DNA of 64,000 bases from an uncultured Prevotellaceae bacterium (GTDB lineage Bacteria; Bacteroidota; Bacteroidia; Bacteroidales; Muribaculaceae), in assembly GCA_947165485.1 (NCBI GenBank), contig CAMVAP010000002.1, positions 1 through 64,000 of the forward strand, written 5' to 3'. Below the pieces are notes generated by a model. The model made no database searches. It saw nothing but the letters and a program-made list of their open reading frames with translations, and was not told the origin of the DNA. Every line of letters begins with the position of its first letter. Position 1 is the stretch's first letter. The translations under genes were made by a program, and so were the position numbers. Shown here one piece after another: positions 1 through 9,651 of this stretch.

Positions 1-8
1 GCGCAATT

Positions 9-54
9 CAAGGCCGCTGGCCTTGGCGAGGTCTTTCGACCTCTAGCTCGCCCC
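9..54 (-). repeat. 46-nt structured repeat, copy 1
   Basis: Read on the minus strand this segment matches 36544-36589 at 41 of 46 positions. It contains two short hairpins: GAGGTC-GAAA-GACCTC, with a GNRA-type tetraloop, and AAGGCC-AGC-GGCCTT. It begins about 30 nt downstream of the efflux channel gene stop, in the sense orientation of that operon. It could be a 3'-end RNA structure, a terminator part or a REP-like mobile palindrome. The match and hairpins are seen directly; any function is inference. Confidence 0.65.
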
Positions 55-85
55 ATCTTTTATCAGGTGATCCTAAATCTGGGCT

Positions 86-1471
86 TTAATGAGTGGCGCC
101 GCCCAGGGCGATGTAGAGTTCGATGATGCCCATGGCACCGTTGTACATGTTGACGGCCTCGTTGAGCTGTGCATTCAGGAGGGTTTCTTGGGCTGTGAGC
201 ACCTCCAGGTAGATGGCCTTGCCGTTGTCCATGAGTTCGTGGGTGCCGCGATAAGCGTCTTTCAAGACCTCCACCTGGCGATGATAGAAGTCATGCTTCT
301 CGGTTGCGGCTTGGCAATCGGCCAGAGCCTCGTTGACTTCATTGCCAGCGTTGATCACCGTCTGCACATACTGATTCATCAGCTTCTCTTGTTCCAGTTG
401 GTTGATTTTCAGGTTGGCCTTCAACTTTCCTTGAGCATAGATGGGCTGCGCCAGCGATGCCACGGCATTGAGCAGGATCTTGCCGGGGTTCACGACTGCG
501 CCCCCTGCATCGTTGGTCCATCCGGCCAATCCTTGCAGACTGATGGACGGATAGAAAGCAGCGCGGGCGGCTTGGGTGTCGTAGTAGGCCTCGGCCATGG
601 CATAGTCGGCCATCTTGACGTCGGGACGGTATTGCAGGAGCATGGCTGGCACACCCGTTTTAAAACTGCGGGGCAAGGAGTAGCTGCCCAAGTGGCTGCG
701 CTCGATGTGTCGCGGGGTGATCGCCAGCAGGCTGCAGATGGCATTCTCGACCTCACGGATATTGCGTCGATTATCCACAATCGAGGTTTTCACGTTCAGG
801 TAGGACGCCTCCATCTGATTGACAGCGGTGGAGTAGGACATACCGTTTTCCCATAGGGTCTTTTGGGTCTCCAGCGAGATATCCCACAGGCTGTCGGTTG
901 CCATGAGGATTTCCAGCTGCTGATCAAGGAGCAGCAGTGTGCAGTATTGTTGCGCTACAGCCGAGATGATGCTGGCCTTGACTGCCTGCTCGGCGGTCTT
1001 GGCATGCAGGAGTTGAGTCTGAGACTTGCGCTTGTTGCTCTTGATGGAGCCAAAAGCGTCAATATCCCAATTCACCTGCAAGGGCACGTTGTAGGTCTTG
1101 GCTGCCGCACTGCCGCCAAAGGAAGAGATGGATCCCGATGGCGAGAAAAACACCGACGGGAAAAATGCCTGCTTGGCAGCCTTGAGCGATTCTTCGGCCT
1201 GCTGGATGGCGATACGCGCCGAGTTGATGTCGGTGTTGCGGACCAGAGCCGTGTCGATGAGCCGTTGCAACAGTGGGTCGGTGAAAAACTCGCGCCATGA
1301 CAGCTCGGCAATCGAGTTGGTGTCTCCCGTCAAGGTGACATTCTGGCCGAAGGCATCGGCAGGAACAGTCGCTTGCGACTTATACTCACTGTGTAAACTC
1401 TTGAGGGCATCGCAGCCCACGAGAGACAAGGCTGCAATGCACAAGATGATGATATTGAATGATTTCTTCAT
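86..1471 (-). CDS. Outer-membrane efflux channel lipoprotein, TolC/OprM (NodT) family
   Basis: This is the exit duct of a tripartite RND efflux system, 461 residues, the usual length for OprM-type channels. The chosen ATG (1471) gives a lipoprotein signal, MKKSFNIIILCIAALSLVGC, with the acylated Cys at position 20; the open frame runs further upstream to a TTG but without signal-peptide character. Two outer-membrane-efflux repeats follow. Typical features are the WREFFTDPLLQRLIDTAL segment near the N-terminus, the RPDV motif near the middle (YRPDVKMADYAM), and the second-repeat AYRGTHELMDNGKAIYLEVL helix. It lies 59 nt downstream of the pump gene and is last in the operon acrA-acrB-tolC. Substrate cannot be told from sequence. 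Confidence 0.93.
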   Translation of the reverse strand: MKKSFNIIILCIAALSLVGCDALKSLHSEYKSQATVPADAFGQNVTLTGDTNSIAELSWREFFTDPLLQRLIDTALVRNTDINSARIAIQQAEESLKAAKQAFFPSVFFSPSGSISSFGGSAAAKTYNVPLQVNWDIDAFGSIKSNKRKSQTQLLHAKTAEQAVKASIISAVAQQYCTLLLLDQQLEILMATDSLWDISLETQKTLWENGMSYSTAVNQMEASYLNVKTSIVDNRRNIREVENAICSLLAITPRHIERSHLGSYSLPRSFKTGVPAMLLQYRPDVKMADYAMAEAYYDTQAARAAFYPSISLQGLAGWTNDAGGAVVNPGKILLNAVASLAQPIYAQGKLKANLKINQLEQEKLMNQYVQTVINAGNEVNEALADCQAATEKHDFYHRQVEVLKDAYRGTHELMDNGKAIYLEVLTAQETLLNAQLNEAVNMYNGAMGIIELYIALGGATH

Positions 1472-1530
1472 ATTCCAATTTATAGTATTCAGGACTCTAG
1501 AGCCCCTGTAATCACTCCTAACTTCTAACT

Positions 1531-4500
1531 TCAAACTTTTGTTTCCTCACCACTGTCGGTTGGCACCTTGCTGGTGCTGCCTTGATACTTCTCATGCAGG
1601 CGCTGGAAGAACATGAAGAACACCGGCACCACATAGAGCAGTGCGAGCGTACCCACAGCCATACCGGCAGTAACACCCAGTGCGAGCACGCGGTTACCGT
1701 TGGCACCAGCGCCACCGGCGATGATGAGAGGAATCATACCCGCAATCATCGAGATGACGGTCATCAAGACAGGGCGCAAGCGCTCCTCACAGGCGGCAAA
1801 GGCCGCGTCGTGGATGCTCAGTCCCTGAGCTCGGCGCTCCGAGGCATACTCGGTGATCAAGATGGCCGTCTTGGCCAGCAGACCAATAAGCATGATGACA
1901 CCCGTCTGCAAGTAGATGTTGTTCTGCATGCCCGGTAGGTGTAGTTTGGCAACCAGCCAAATGGCACCAAATGAACCCATGAGTCCGAAAGGCACACTGA
2001 ACAGCACCGCCCATGGGGTGAACCACGAGTTGTAGAGTGAAGCCAGGATGAGGAAGATGAGGATAACACAGATGACATAGATCAGGGCAGTGGCATTGGA
2101 GCCAGCAGTCTCCTCGACCTCACGTGACATGCCGCTGTACTCATAGGCGTATCCGCTGGGCATCTCTTCCTTGAAGACCTCGGCAATGGCCTTGTGTACA
2201 TCGCCCTCCGAGAAACCACTGGCGGGCATGACATTACAGGTGATGCTCTGGAACAGGTTGAAGTGCTCGACTGCTGCCGAACCCACGACCTCGGTCAAGG
2301 TGACAAACTCAGATATCGGAGCCATCTTGCCGCCCTGCACACGCACAAAGATGTTGTTGAGCGATGAGGGGTCAAGACGGTACTCGGGCGCTGCGTTGGC
2401 CATGATGCGGTACACCTTACCAAACTGGTTGAAGTTGCCCACATAGGCACCACCGCAATAGGCTCCTAGGGTGTTCAGCACAGCAGCCGGTGTCACGCCA
2501 GCACGGTCACACTGCGTTGGGTCGATGTCAACTTGATACTTGGGGAAGCGCTCAGAGTAGGCCGACATGGCCATCATGATCTCAGGACGTGCATTGAGTT
2601 TGGTCAGGAAGTTGGTGGCATCCACATTGAAATCCGACATCGGGCGGTCCTGCGTGTCCTCCAGCACCAGGCTCACACCACTGCTGGATCCGTAACCAGG
2701 AACCTGTGGCATCTGGAAGGGGATGACAATCGCATCCTTGATATCACTACAGTCGACGGCAAATCGCCCATAGACCAGCTCAATGTAGTGATTCATGCCA
2801 GCGCGGTCGCTCCAGTTCTTGAGGCGCACGATGAAGGTGGCATAGCAGCTGCTGGAACGTCCGGCAATCATGCCGTAACCGTTGACCACAGCATAACTCT
2901 CCAGTTCGGGTATCTTCTTTACCTTCTCTTCCACCTTCTTGACGATCTCCTGTGTCTCATGCAGGGTGCAACCCTCGGGGGCGCGCACCTCGGCAAAGAA
3001 CACACCCTGGTCCTCATCGGGTACAAGACCTGACGGCAGTCCGCGCATGAAGACGACGAGCAGCACGGCTGCAACAGCGAGCAGTGCCCAAGCCAACTTG
3101 GGTCGCTTGATGAAACCGCCCACGCTCTTCTTGTACTTGTTGAGGATAGCGGTATAGCTGGCTGTATAGGCCTTGGTGACGTAGTAGTTCAGGTTCTTCT
3201 TCTCCTTGTTAGCCTTGGAGTAACGCATCATGATGGCGCACAGGGCAGGACACAGCGTCAGTGCCGACACGCACGACAGACCCACCGACGATGCCAGCGT
3301 GACACCAAACTGGGTGAAGAAGGCACCCGAGGTGCCCGGCATGAAGGCCACGGGGATGAACACGGCCATAAACACCAGTGTACACGAGATGACGGCAACC
3401 GACACGTCGCTCATAGCCTCGCGGGTGGCGCGGCGTGCATCGGTGATGCCTCCCTCCATCTTGGCCATGACCGCCTCGACGACGACAATGGCGTCATCCA
3501 CCACGGTACCGATGGCCAGCACCAGTGCAAATAGCGTGAGGATATTGAGAGAGAATCCTGCGAGCTTTACAATGGCAAAGGTACCCAGCAGCGACACGAT
3601 GATCGACAACGAGGGGATAACCGTCGCCTTGAAGTTCTGCAAGAAGAAGTACACCACGAGGATAACCAGGATGATGGCGATGACAAGGGTCTCGACAACA
3701 TTGTGGATAGCGGCAAAGAGGAAGTCGTCGCTGGTCTCCAGAATCTCAAATTCCAGGCCGGCAGGCATGGTGGGCTTCAGTTCCTCGTAGAGTTGATTGA
3801 TGCGGGCGTTCACCTCGGTAGCGTTGGCTCCCGGGGCCTGGAACACCATGTAGATGGTACCAGGCTTGCCGTCGATGTTGGATGCGTAATTGTAGCTCAC
3901 GGCACCAATTTCCACATCGGCCACATCACTCAGGTGCAGCAGGTGGCCGCCATCGGTTGTCCTCAAGACGATACCGTTAAACTCCTCGACGGTCTTCAAT
4001 GTGCCCTTGTACTCCATGGAGTACTGGTAAGCGTTCTCGGACTGTTCGCCCAGCGATCCCGTAGCGGCAACGAAGCTCTGTCCGCCGATGGCGGCGAACA
4101 CGTCATTAGGCTCCAGTCCGTACTGGGCCATGACATCAGGCTTCAACCAGATGCGCAAGGCGTAGGTATTACCCAGCGACATCACGTCGCCCACGCCGGT
4201 GATACGCATCAATCGGGGGCGCACATTGATATCGATGTAGTTAGCGATGAAGTCAGCGTCATACTTGCCGTCCACGCTCTTCAGGGAACCGATGTGCAGG
4301 ATGTTGTTCTGCTGTTTCATCACCTGAACACCCACCTTTGTGACCTCTGCGGGCAACAGGGCTGTGGCGCGGCTGACGCGGTTCTGCACGTTGACGGCAG
4401 CCAGGTCGGGGTCGGTACCCTGCTCAAAATAGACCTGAATAGATACATCACCCGATGACGAAGCCGAGCTGGTGATATAGGTCATGCCCGGCACGCCATT

Positions 4501-4710
4501 GATGTTTTCTTCGAGCGGTTGAATCACCGACTTCATGATCGTGTTGGCGTCGGCACCTGTGTATGAGGTGGAGACTTGGACGGTGGGCGGTGCAATGTTA
4601 GGATACTGCTCGATGGGCAGTGTGCCGATGCAGATGGCACCCACCAGTGTGATGACAATCGATATGGCACATGCCATCACATAACGGTTGATGAAGATGT
4701 TGTTCTTCAT
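1531..4710 (-). CDS. RND-family efflux pump, inner-membrane permease (AcrB/MexB-like, HAE1)
   Basis: Proton-driven inner-membrane pump of 1059 residues, the normal AcrB length. The N-terminus has the usual first TM helix followed by the PIEQYPNIAPPTVQVSTSYTG porter start. The proton-relay Asp pair is present in GTVVDDAIVVVEAV (TM4), and the TM10 lysine in GLLAKTAILITEYA. Two periplasmic porter/docking regions separate the two six-helix bundles. The gene starts 9 nt after the adaptor gene stop and is followed 59 nt later by the channel gene, so all three subunits are co-transcribed. Likely substrates are drugs, bile acids or other amphiphiles, as for HAE1 pumps; this is family knowledge, not seen here. 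Confidence 0.96.
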   Translation of the reverse strand: MKNNIFINRYVMACAISIVITLVGAICIGTLPIEQYPNIAPPTVQVSTSYTGADANTIMKSVIQPLEENINGVPGMTYITSSASSSGDVSIQVYFEQGTDPDLAAVNVQNRVSRATALLPAEVTKVGVQVMKQQNNILHIGSLKSVDGKYDADFIANYIDINVRPRLMRITGVGDVMSLGNTYALRIWLKPDVMAQYGLEPNDVFAAIGGQSFVAATGSLGEQSENAYQYSMEYKGTLKTVEEFNGIVLRTTDGGHLLHLSDVADVEIGAVSYNYASNIDGKPGTIYMVFQAPGANATEVNARINQLYEELKPTMPAGLEFEILETSDDFLFAAIHNVVETLVIAIILVILVVYFFLQNFKATVIPSLSIIVSLLGTFAIVKLAGFSLNILTLFALVLAIGTVVDDAIVVVEAVMAKMEGGITDARRATREAMSDVSVAVISCTLVFMAVFIPVAFMPGTSGAFFTQFGVTLASSVGLSCVSALTLCPALCAIMMRYSKANKEKKNLNYYVTKAYTASYTAILNKYKKSVGGFIKRPKLAWALLAVAAVLLVVFMRGLPSGLVPDEDQGVFFAEVRAPEGCTLHETQEIVKKVEEKVKKIPELESYAVVNGYGMIAGRSSSCYATFIVRLKNWSDRAGMNHYIELVYGRFAVDCSDIKDAIVIPFQMPQVPGYGSSSGVSLVLEDTQDRPMSDFNVDATNFLTKLNARPEIMMAMSAYSERFPKYQVDIDPTQCDRAGVTPAAVLNTLGAYCGGAYVGNFNQFGKVYRIMANAAPEYRLDPSSLNNIFVRVQGGKMAPISEFVTLTEVVGSAAVEHFNLFQSITCNVMPASGFSEGDVHKAIAEVFKEEMPSGYAYEYSGMSREVEETAGSNATALIYVICVILIFLILASLYNSWFTPWAVLFSVPFGLMGSFGAIWLVAKLHLPGMQNNIYLQTGVIMLIGLLAKTAILITEYASERRAQGLSIHDAAFAACEERLRPVLMTVISMIAGMIPLIIAGGAGANGNRVLALGVTAGMAVGTLALLYVVPVFFMFFQRLHEKYQGSTSKVPTDSGEETKV

Positions 4711-4719
4711 AGTAGTCCT

Positions 4720-5892
4720 TTATTTTTCTTTTTTAGCTTGAGTGGGGAACAGGACGCGCTGGCCTTCCTGCACGTTGTTGGCACCGACGGTGACGATGCG
4801 GTCTCCCGTGTTCAGTCCATCGGTCACGATGACATCCTTGCCATTGCCGGTATCGGTTGTCACGACGGCAACGGCGGTCGCGGTGCTGTCGGCCTTCACT
4901 TTATAAACCAGCGACTTGTCTTGCAGACGCACAACAGCCGTCTGAGGAATCACCATCACGTCATGGACGCTATAGGGCAAGAGTACTGTGCCCTGGATGC
5001 CCGAGTACAGGTGACCTTCAGGATTGGGGAACGTGGCTTTGCAGGCCAGGGTTCCCGTGACGGCATTCACCACACCCGTCAAGCTTGACACGCGGCCCTT
5101 GTGCTGATATTCGGTGCCGTTCTTCATGATAAACGTCACTTCGGGAATTTGGGCAATGAGCTTAGACGCTTCGCTTTGTGTTATTCCCGACTGGGCCAAC
5201 TCCTCGATGATTGACTCGGGAACCGAGAACTCGGCTTCCATCTGCCTGTTACCGCTGACGATGGTCAGTTGAGACATCGGAGTCACCTGGTCACCGGCAT
5301 GAACCGTAATCTCACCGATGACACCCGACACTGGCGAGGTGATGGTGCAGAAACCGAGGTTCACCCTGGCCTGGTTGACAGTGGCCTGTGCCTGGCTGAC
5401 TGCTGCCCTGGCCTGGCTCACGGTGGCCTGTGCTTGCTTGTAGGTGTTGTGCGAACTCTCCAGCATATAGTTGCTCACGATTTTTTTCTCAAACAGGTTC
5501 TTGTTGCTCTCATACTCCAGCTTGGCGCTGTTGGCCTGGGAAATAGCCGCTTGAAGGTTGGCATTGGCGGCCTGGAGGTTGGCTCTCGCCGATTCCAATT
5601 CATGCTGAGCATTGCGGGAGTCGATGGTGAAGAGGGTCTGTCCCCTGCGCACCTGCTGTCCCTCGGAGACATAAATCTTCATCAGCTGACCGCTTACCTG
5701 GGGCATGATGGTTACATCGGCTTGACCCTTCATCTTGGCGCTGAATTTCACAGGCACCTCAATGTTGGATTTCTTTACTGTCATCGTTTCAAATGACGAC
5801 TCCTTTTCCTGAGGCATATCGATGCGACAAGAATTCATGAAAAACAATACCGCGATTAGACACGTACATTGCCAGATAATGTTCCTATTCAT
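4720..5892 (-). CDS. RND efflux periplasmic adaptor (membrane fusion protein) lipoprotein
   Basis: AcrA/MexA-type adaptor of 390 residues linking pump and channel. The N-terminus is a lipoprotein signal ending FFMNSC (Cys22). It is followed by a lipoyl/barrel-sandwich half (VTIMPQVSGQLMKIYVSEGQ), an alpha-hairpin rich in Ala/Gln (residues about 95-170, ANLQAANANLQAAISQANS and AQATVSQARAAVSQAQATV), the second lipoyl half (ITSPVSGVIGEITVHAGDQV), and beta-barrel and membrane-proximal domains. First gene of the operon. No local TetR, MarR or AraC regulator gene is present. The 379-nt leader has no clean promoter match; the closest is one mismatch from TAnnTTTG at 5949-5956. Confidence 0.95.
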   Translation of the reverse strand: MNRNIIWQCTCLIAVLFFMNSCRIDMPQEKESSFETMTVKKSNIEVPVKFSAKMKGQADVTIMPQVSGQLMKIYVSEGQQVRRGQTLFTIDSRNAQHELESARANLQAANANLQAAISQANSAKLEYESNKNLFEKKIVSNYMLESSHNTYKQAQATVSQARAAVSQAQATVNQARVNLGFCTITSPVSGVIGEITVHAGDQVTPMSQLTIVSGNRQMEAEFSVPESIIEELAQSGITQSEASKLIAQIPEVTFIMKNGTEYQHKGRVSSLTGVVNAVTGTLACKATFPNPEGHLYSGIQGTVLLPYSVHDVMVIPQTAVVRLQDKSLVYKVKADSTATAVAVVTTDTGNGKDVIVTDGLNTGDRIVTVGANNVQEGQRVLFPTQAKKEK

Positions 5893-6271
5893 AATGAAAA
5901 TATCCTTATTGATGATTATTAATCGAACTGTAATTGAAAAAATTTGTGCAAAGTAAGCATTTTTTTCCCAAAAATGCCTACAGTCCTATCGGAAAAAACA
6001 GTTTGAACGACCAGTTTTTTTGCAATAGAGACTATTTATCGTTCATTGAGAGGGGTAAAATGTGCTCATCACAGCAAGACGGGTGATTAAAAACGATCAG
6101 CCCAATGTTTGACTTTGACGGTTCAAACATTGGGATTGTCCTGATTGCCATTAAAAATCTTTAATAGCTTTAAAGTGTTGTGTTTGTTGTACTTATTGTG
6201 GCTTTTTTTTCTTGTGGATTATTGTCGTTTTCTTGTGAAGGGGAGTATGCGTTTAGGTGCTGGGCTGTTAT
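5893..6271. other. Intergenic region between the ABC and RND operons
   Basis: 379 nt, AT-rich, with no credible gene. It is the promoter side of the RND operon and the 3' side of the ABC operon, both on the minus strand. It contains a perfect 12-bp inverted repeat (6101-6134) and a weaker 6-bp inverted repeat, GAACGA/TCGTTC, at 6005-6010 and 6039-6044. Confidence 0.7.
6101..6134 (-). terminator. Perfect 12-bp inverted repeat: ABC-operon terminator or operator
   Basis: CCCAATGTTTGA and its exact complement are separated by 10 nt. On the minus strand it is followed after a few bases by a run of five T, which fits a terminator for the upstream ABC operon. It also lies about 210 bp upstream of the RND adaptor start, so a repressor-binding role is an alternative. 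Confidence 0.45.
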
Positions 6272-6946
<675 letters not shown>

Positions 6947-6953
6947 TCGATAT

Positions 6954-6995
6954 TTAGTTGTTAGTTGTTAGTTGTTGGTTGTTGGTTGTTAGTTG
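6954..6995. repeat. Six tandem 7-bp repeats (TTRGTTG) just upstream of the ATPase start
   Basis: Six uninterrupted heptamers in the order TTAGTTG x3, TTGGTTG x2, TTAGTTG fill most of the gap between the permease stop and the ATPase start codon (minus strand, 7 nt from the ATG). Change in copy number would alter the leader and ribosome-binding region of the ATPase without changing protein. Confidence 0.85.
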
Positions 6996-7003
6996 CCAAT
7001 TTT

Positions 7004-9415
7004 TTATTGGGTCTTGATGCTGTTGACGGGATTCTCGCGGGCGGCGCGCCAGCTTTGCAGGATGACCGTCACCAGTGTGACGCCACCTCCCAGCAGCAGT
7101 GCTATGAGCGCTATGGGCAAGATCCACCCGTCGATGGGCATGCTGTCGGCAAAATACTGGAGGGTGTTCTTGCCGAGCTGATAGGCTATGGGGGTGGCTA
7201 TAGCAAAGCTGATGAGAATGAACTTCACATAGTGCTTGTTGAGCATCATGACAATCTCGCGCGTGGTGGCGCCGGCGACCTTGCGGATGCCGATTTCCTT
7301 GCGGCGGTACTCGGTCTCAAACATCGACAGGCAGAACAGCCCCAACAGTGTGAGCAGGATGCAGATAAAGGATGTGGTGTAGATCTGCCTGAAGTAGAGT
7401 AACTCATATTGATAGGTGTCAAACAGAGCCTCATTGTAGGGGACCAATTCATTGGGCTGTGAGTTGGTGTGCTTCTTGATCAAGTCGGTGACAAATTGTG
7501 ACACCTGACTGCGGTTGGCATTGGGGGACATGCGTAGGCTCAAATTGAATTGATAGTCCGGCTTGTCCACGATGAAGGCAAAGGGGCGGTCTTGGGTCAT
7601 GCGCATGGTGCCATAGCGGATGTTCTCGCACACACCGATGACCAGTGCGCTGTCTTCATTCTGTGCCCCAAATCCGGTGGAGATCTTGGTGCCCAGTTTC
7701 ATCAATTCCCGCGCGTTCTCGTTGACAATCATCACTGCCGAGTCGCTGCTCGTGAAATCACGGCCCTCAATCACCCTAATGCCGAGGACGCGCAGGTAAT
7801 CGGGGTCGATGTTCAATTTTCTGTACCAGAAGGGCTTACCGTCGATGTCGGTTCTCACGATGTCTTGAGCGTCGGTCGAGGCGAGCGGGTTGTTGGAGAA
7901 GGTGACACCCTCGATGTCGGGTGAGTTTTTCAGTTCATGATAAATCTGTTGTTTGCCCAGCGAGTCGAGGTCGGGAGGCAATGTCGTCATCAAGATGCGG
8001 TCCTTGTCAAAGCCGTAGTCGCTGGTATAGATGTACTGGCTCTGCATGAAGAGGATGCCGATGTAGATGACCATCGTCATCGATACCAGGAGCTGCAAGA
8101 ATACCAGGACGGCACGCAGCCTGATGCCCTGTGGTGTGAGTCCAAAAGATGTCTTGAGGGCGATGGCTGGCTGGAACGAGGTGGCAAACCGTGCGGGATA
8201 CCACTCGGCGATGACCCCCAGCACAATCGACATGGCCAGCATGAGCAATGCCAGTTTCCAGTGGGAACACAACAGGATGTTCCCCTTGAGCAGATTCTGG
8301 TAGAGGCTGGGCTGATGGGACAGGACAACACACAGCAGCAGGGCGACGATGCACGCCCCCAGCGAGGTGATGACCGACTCAAGAATCAGTTGCCACTGCA
8401 ACTGCGACCTCGCGGCACCCAGCACCAGCCTGGTGTTGATGCTCTTGATCCTCATGGGACTCTCAACGAGGGAGCAGTTGAGGAAGTTGATGGTGCCGAT
8501 GATGACGACCAGGACACTGGCCAGGATGAGGAAGTAGTACATGCCATGGTAGCCCTTGATGCCGTCGGTATAGGTCGTGGACTCAAAGAAACTGTCCTCC
8601 AGGGGCGTGAGCCTGATGTCGGTGTTCTGGACGTTCTGCTTAATGAGCTTGAGGTCATGCTCGTTGGTATAGTGTGCGATGACGGTGTCCTCGTTGATTT
8701 CCTGAATGATGGCCTGCTTGATGACCCTGTTGCACGCGGCGAGGTCCCGGATGGGCTCCTTGAACTTGACATAGCACTTGAGGCTGAAGTTCAGGGAACT
8801 CTTTTCCAGGTCACCCATGTTGATGTAAATGTAGTTGGGGAACTCACAGTTGTCGGGGAAATCCTGATAAACGCCGCGCACGGTCACTGGATACTTCTCC
8901 CCGGCATAGAGTAACGTCATCTCCTTGCCGGCAGCCCGTGTCGTGCCAAAGTAGTCCATTGCGATGCTTGCCGGAATGACGTAACCTTCCTGATCCTCGT
9001 CGGTCCACGTGAGCTCACCGTCGAGCGCTTGCCCGGCAAGGGTGCTGATCACAGTGTTGTTGCCATTGGTGATATTATAGGACTTGACATCGTCCTGCTT
9101 CATGAAGTCAAAGGTGTTATAACCGCTGTTGACCAGCGAGTAGGTTTCCACTTGAGGCAGGCGATCGAGCGCCTCGGCAAAGGGGCGGCACATATTGTCG
9201 CTGTAGCCCCATTCCGGGAACAGGTAGCTGCATTCCATCCTGTAGATGCGCTCATGGTCCTGCACGCCATGATTGTAGGACCGCTGGTAGGAAATCTGCG
9301 TCATGAGCAGGTAAAAGGCAATATAGGCCAGGATGAGTCCCAGCAGGTTGAGGGTGGTCGCGAGCTTGAATCGCCGCGCCATGTATATGAGGTTCTTGAA
9401 GGTTTCCTTTATCAT
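7004..9415 (-). CDS. ABC transporter permease, MacB/FtsX family, two-domain form
   Basis: 803-residue permease. The ATG at 9415 gives MIKETFKNLIYMARRFK followed directly by the first membrane helix; the frame extends 18 codons upstream without support. The order is TM1, a large MacB-type periplasmic domain (residues about 40-280), three TM helices (FtsX), TM5, a second periplasmic domain (about 470-650), and three final TM helices containing the MFETEYRRKEIGIRKVAGAT motif characteristic of FtsX-family ends. This duplicated form is common in Bacteroidetes and works with one small ATPase. A good promoter lies at 9439-9470 and a candidate operator at 9513-9539. Likely exports a peptide, lipid or stress compound; substrate unknown. 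Confidence 0.92.
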   Translation of the reverse strand: MIKETFKNLIYMARRFKLATTLNLLGLILAYIAFYLLMTQISYQRSYNHGVQDHERIYRMECSYLFPEWGYSDNMCRPFAEALDRLPQVETYSLVNSGYNTFDFMKQDDVKSYNITNGNNTVISTLAGQALDGELTWTDEDQEGYVIPASIAMDYFGTTRAAGKEMTLLYAGEKYPVTVRGVYQDFPDNCEFPNYIYINMGDLEKSSLNFSLKCYVKFKEPIRDLAACNRVIKQAIIQEINEDTVIAHYTNEHDLKLIKQNVQNTDIRLTPLEDSFFESTTYTDGIKGYHGMYYFLILASVLVVIIGTINFLNCSLVESPMRIKSINTRLVLGAARSQLQWQLILESVITSLGACIVALLLCVVLSHQPSLYQNLLKGNILLCSHWKLALLMLAMSIVLGVIAEWYPARFATSFQPAIALKTSFGLTPQGIRLRAVLVFLQLLVSMTMVIYIGILFMQSQYIYTSDYGFDKDRILMTTLPPDLDSLGKQQIYHELKNSPDIEGVTFSNNPLASTDAQDIVRTDIDGKPFWYRKLNIDPDYLRVLGIRVIEGRDFTSSDSAVMIVNENARELMKLGTKISTGFGAQNEDSALVIGVCENIRYGTMRMTQDRPFAFIVDKPDYQFNLSLRMSPNANRSQVSQFVTDLIKKHTNSQPNELVPYNEALFDTYQYELLYFRQIYTTSFICILLTLLGLFCLSMFETEYRRKEIGIRKVAGATTREIVMMLNKHYVKFILISFAIATPIAYQLGKNTLQYFADSMPIDGWILPIALIALLLGGGVTLVTVILQSWRAARENPVNSIKTQ

Positions 9416-9438
9416 AGTGCACATGGGTTGTGATGTGG

Positions 9439-9470
9439 CAAAGTTACAAAGCACGGGTGAGCGAATCAAA
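9439..9470 (-). promoter_or_regulatory. Bacteroidetes-type promoter of the ABC transporter operon
   Basis: On the minus strand TTTG (9470-9467), 20 bp, then TAACTTTG (9446-9439) match the -33/-7 consensus with correct spacing. The transcript would start about 15-20 nt before the permease ATG. Confidence 0.7.
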
Positions 9471-9512
9471 ATTTTGTGGAACGAAAATGAGGTGGAAACT
9501 ATTTTTTTCTGG

Positions 9513-9539
9513 AAAAGTGTCTAATTTTTTTACACTTTT
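9513..9539. promoter_or_regulatory. Candidate response-regulator operator, site 1
   Basis: AAAAGTGT and ACACTTTT are perfect complements separated by 11 nt (CTAATTTTTTT). The same GTGT-N11-ACAY layout occurs twice upstream of the response regulator at 12664. It sits about 45 bp upstream of the ABC promoter -33 box and also between that promoter and the promoter of the 9652 gene. The motif is seen; binding by the local regulator is inference. Confidence 0.55.
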
Positions 9540-9580
9540 GGATTTTTTTTGGCACAAATGCGCAAAAATGAAGAAATTTT

Positions 9581-9613
9581 CTTGTGAAGTATATAAGTAA
9601 TATAATAAATTTG
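9581..9613 (+). promoter_or_regulatory. Promoter of the 9652 secreted-protein gene
   Basis: CTTG (9581-9584) and TAAATTTG (9606-9613) are 21 bp apart. This fits the Bacteroidetes promoter with a slightly long spacer and leaves a leader of about 30 nt. Confidence 0.5.
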
Positions 9614-9651
9614 TAGTCAAGAAAAATATAACAATTTAAAACTGCAACATT

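Noticed and set aside
1472-1534. TTG-initiated N-terminal extension of the efflux channel
   Set aside because: The ATG at 1471 directly starts a canonical lipoprotein signal; the extension is hydrophilic and intergenic in character.
5949-5972. Promoter of the RND operon
   Set aside because: The -7-like box has one mismatch and the nearest CAAA on the correct side is only 12 bp away, so the spacing is wrong; not listed as a promoter.
9550-9565. TGGCAC-like sigma-54 promoter upstream of the 9652 gene
   Set aside because: The GG and GC elements are 11 bp apart rather than the required 12, and the local regulator lacks the AAA+ domain needed for sigma-54. A normal TAnnTTTG promoter is present instead.
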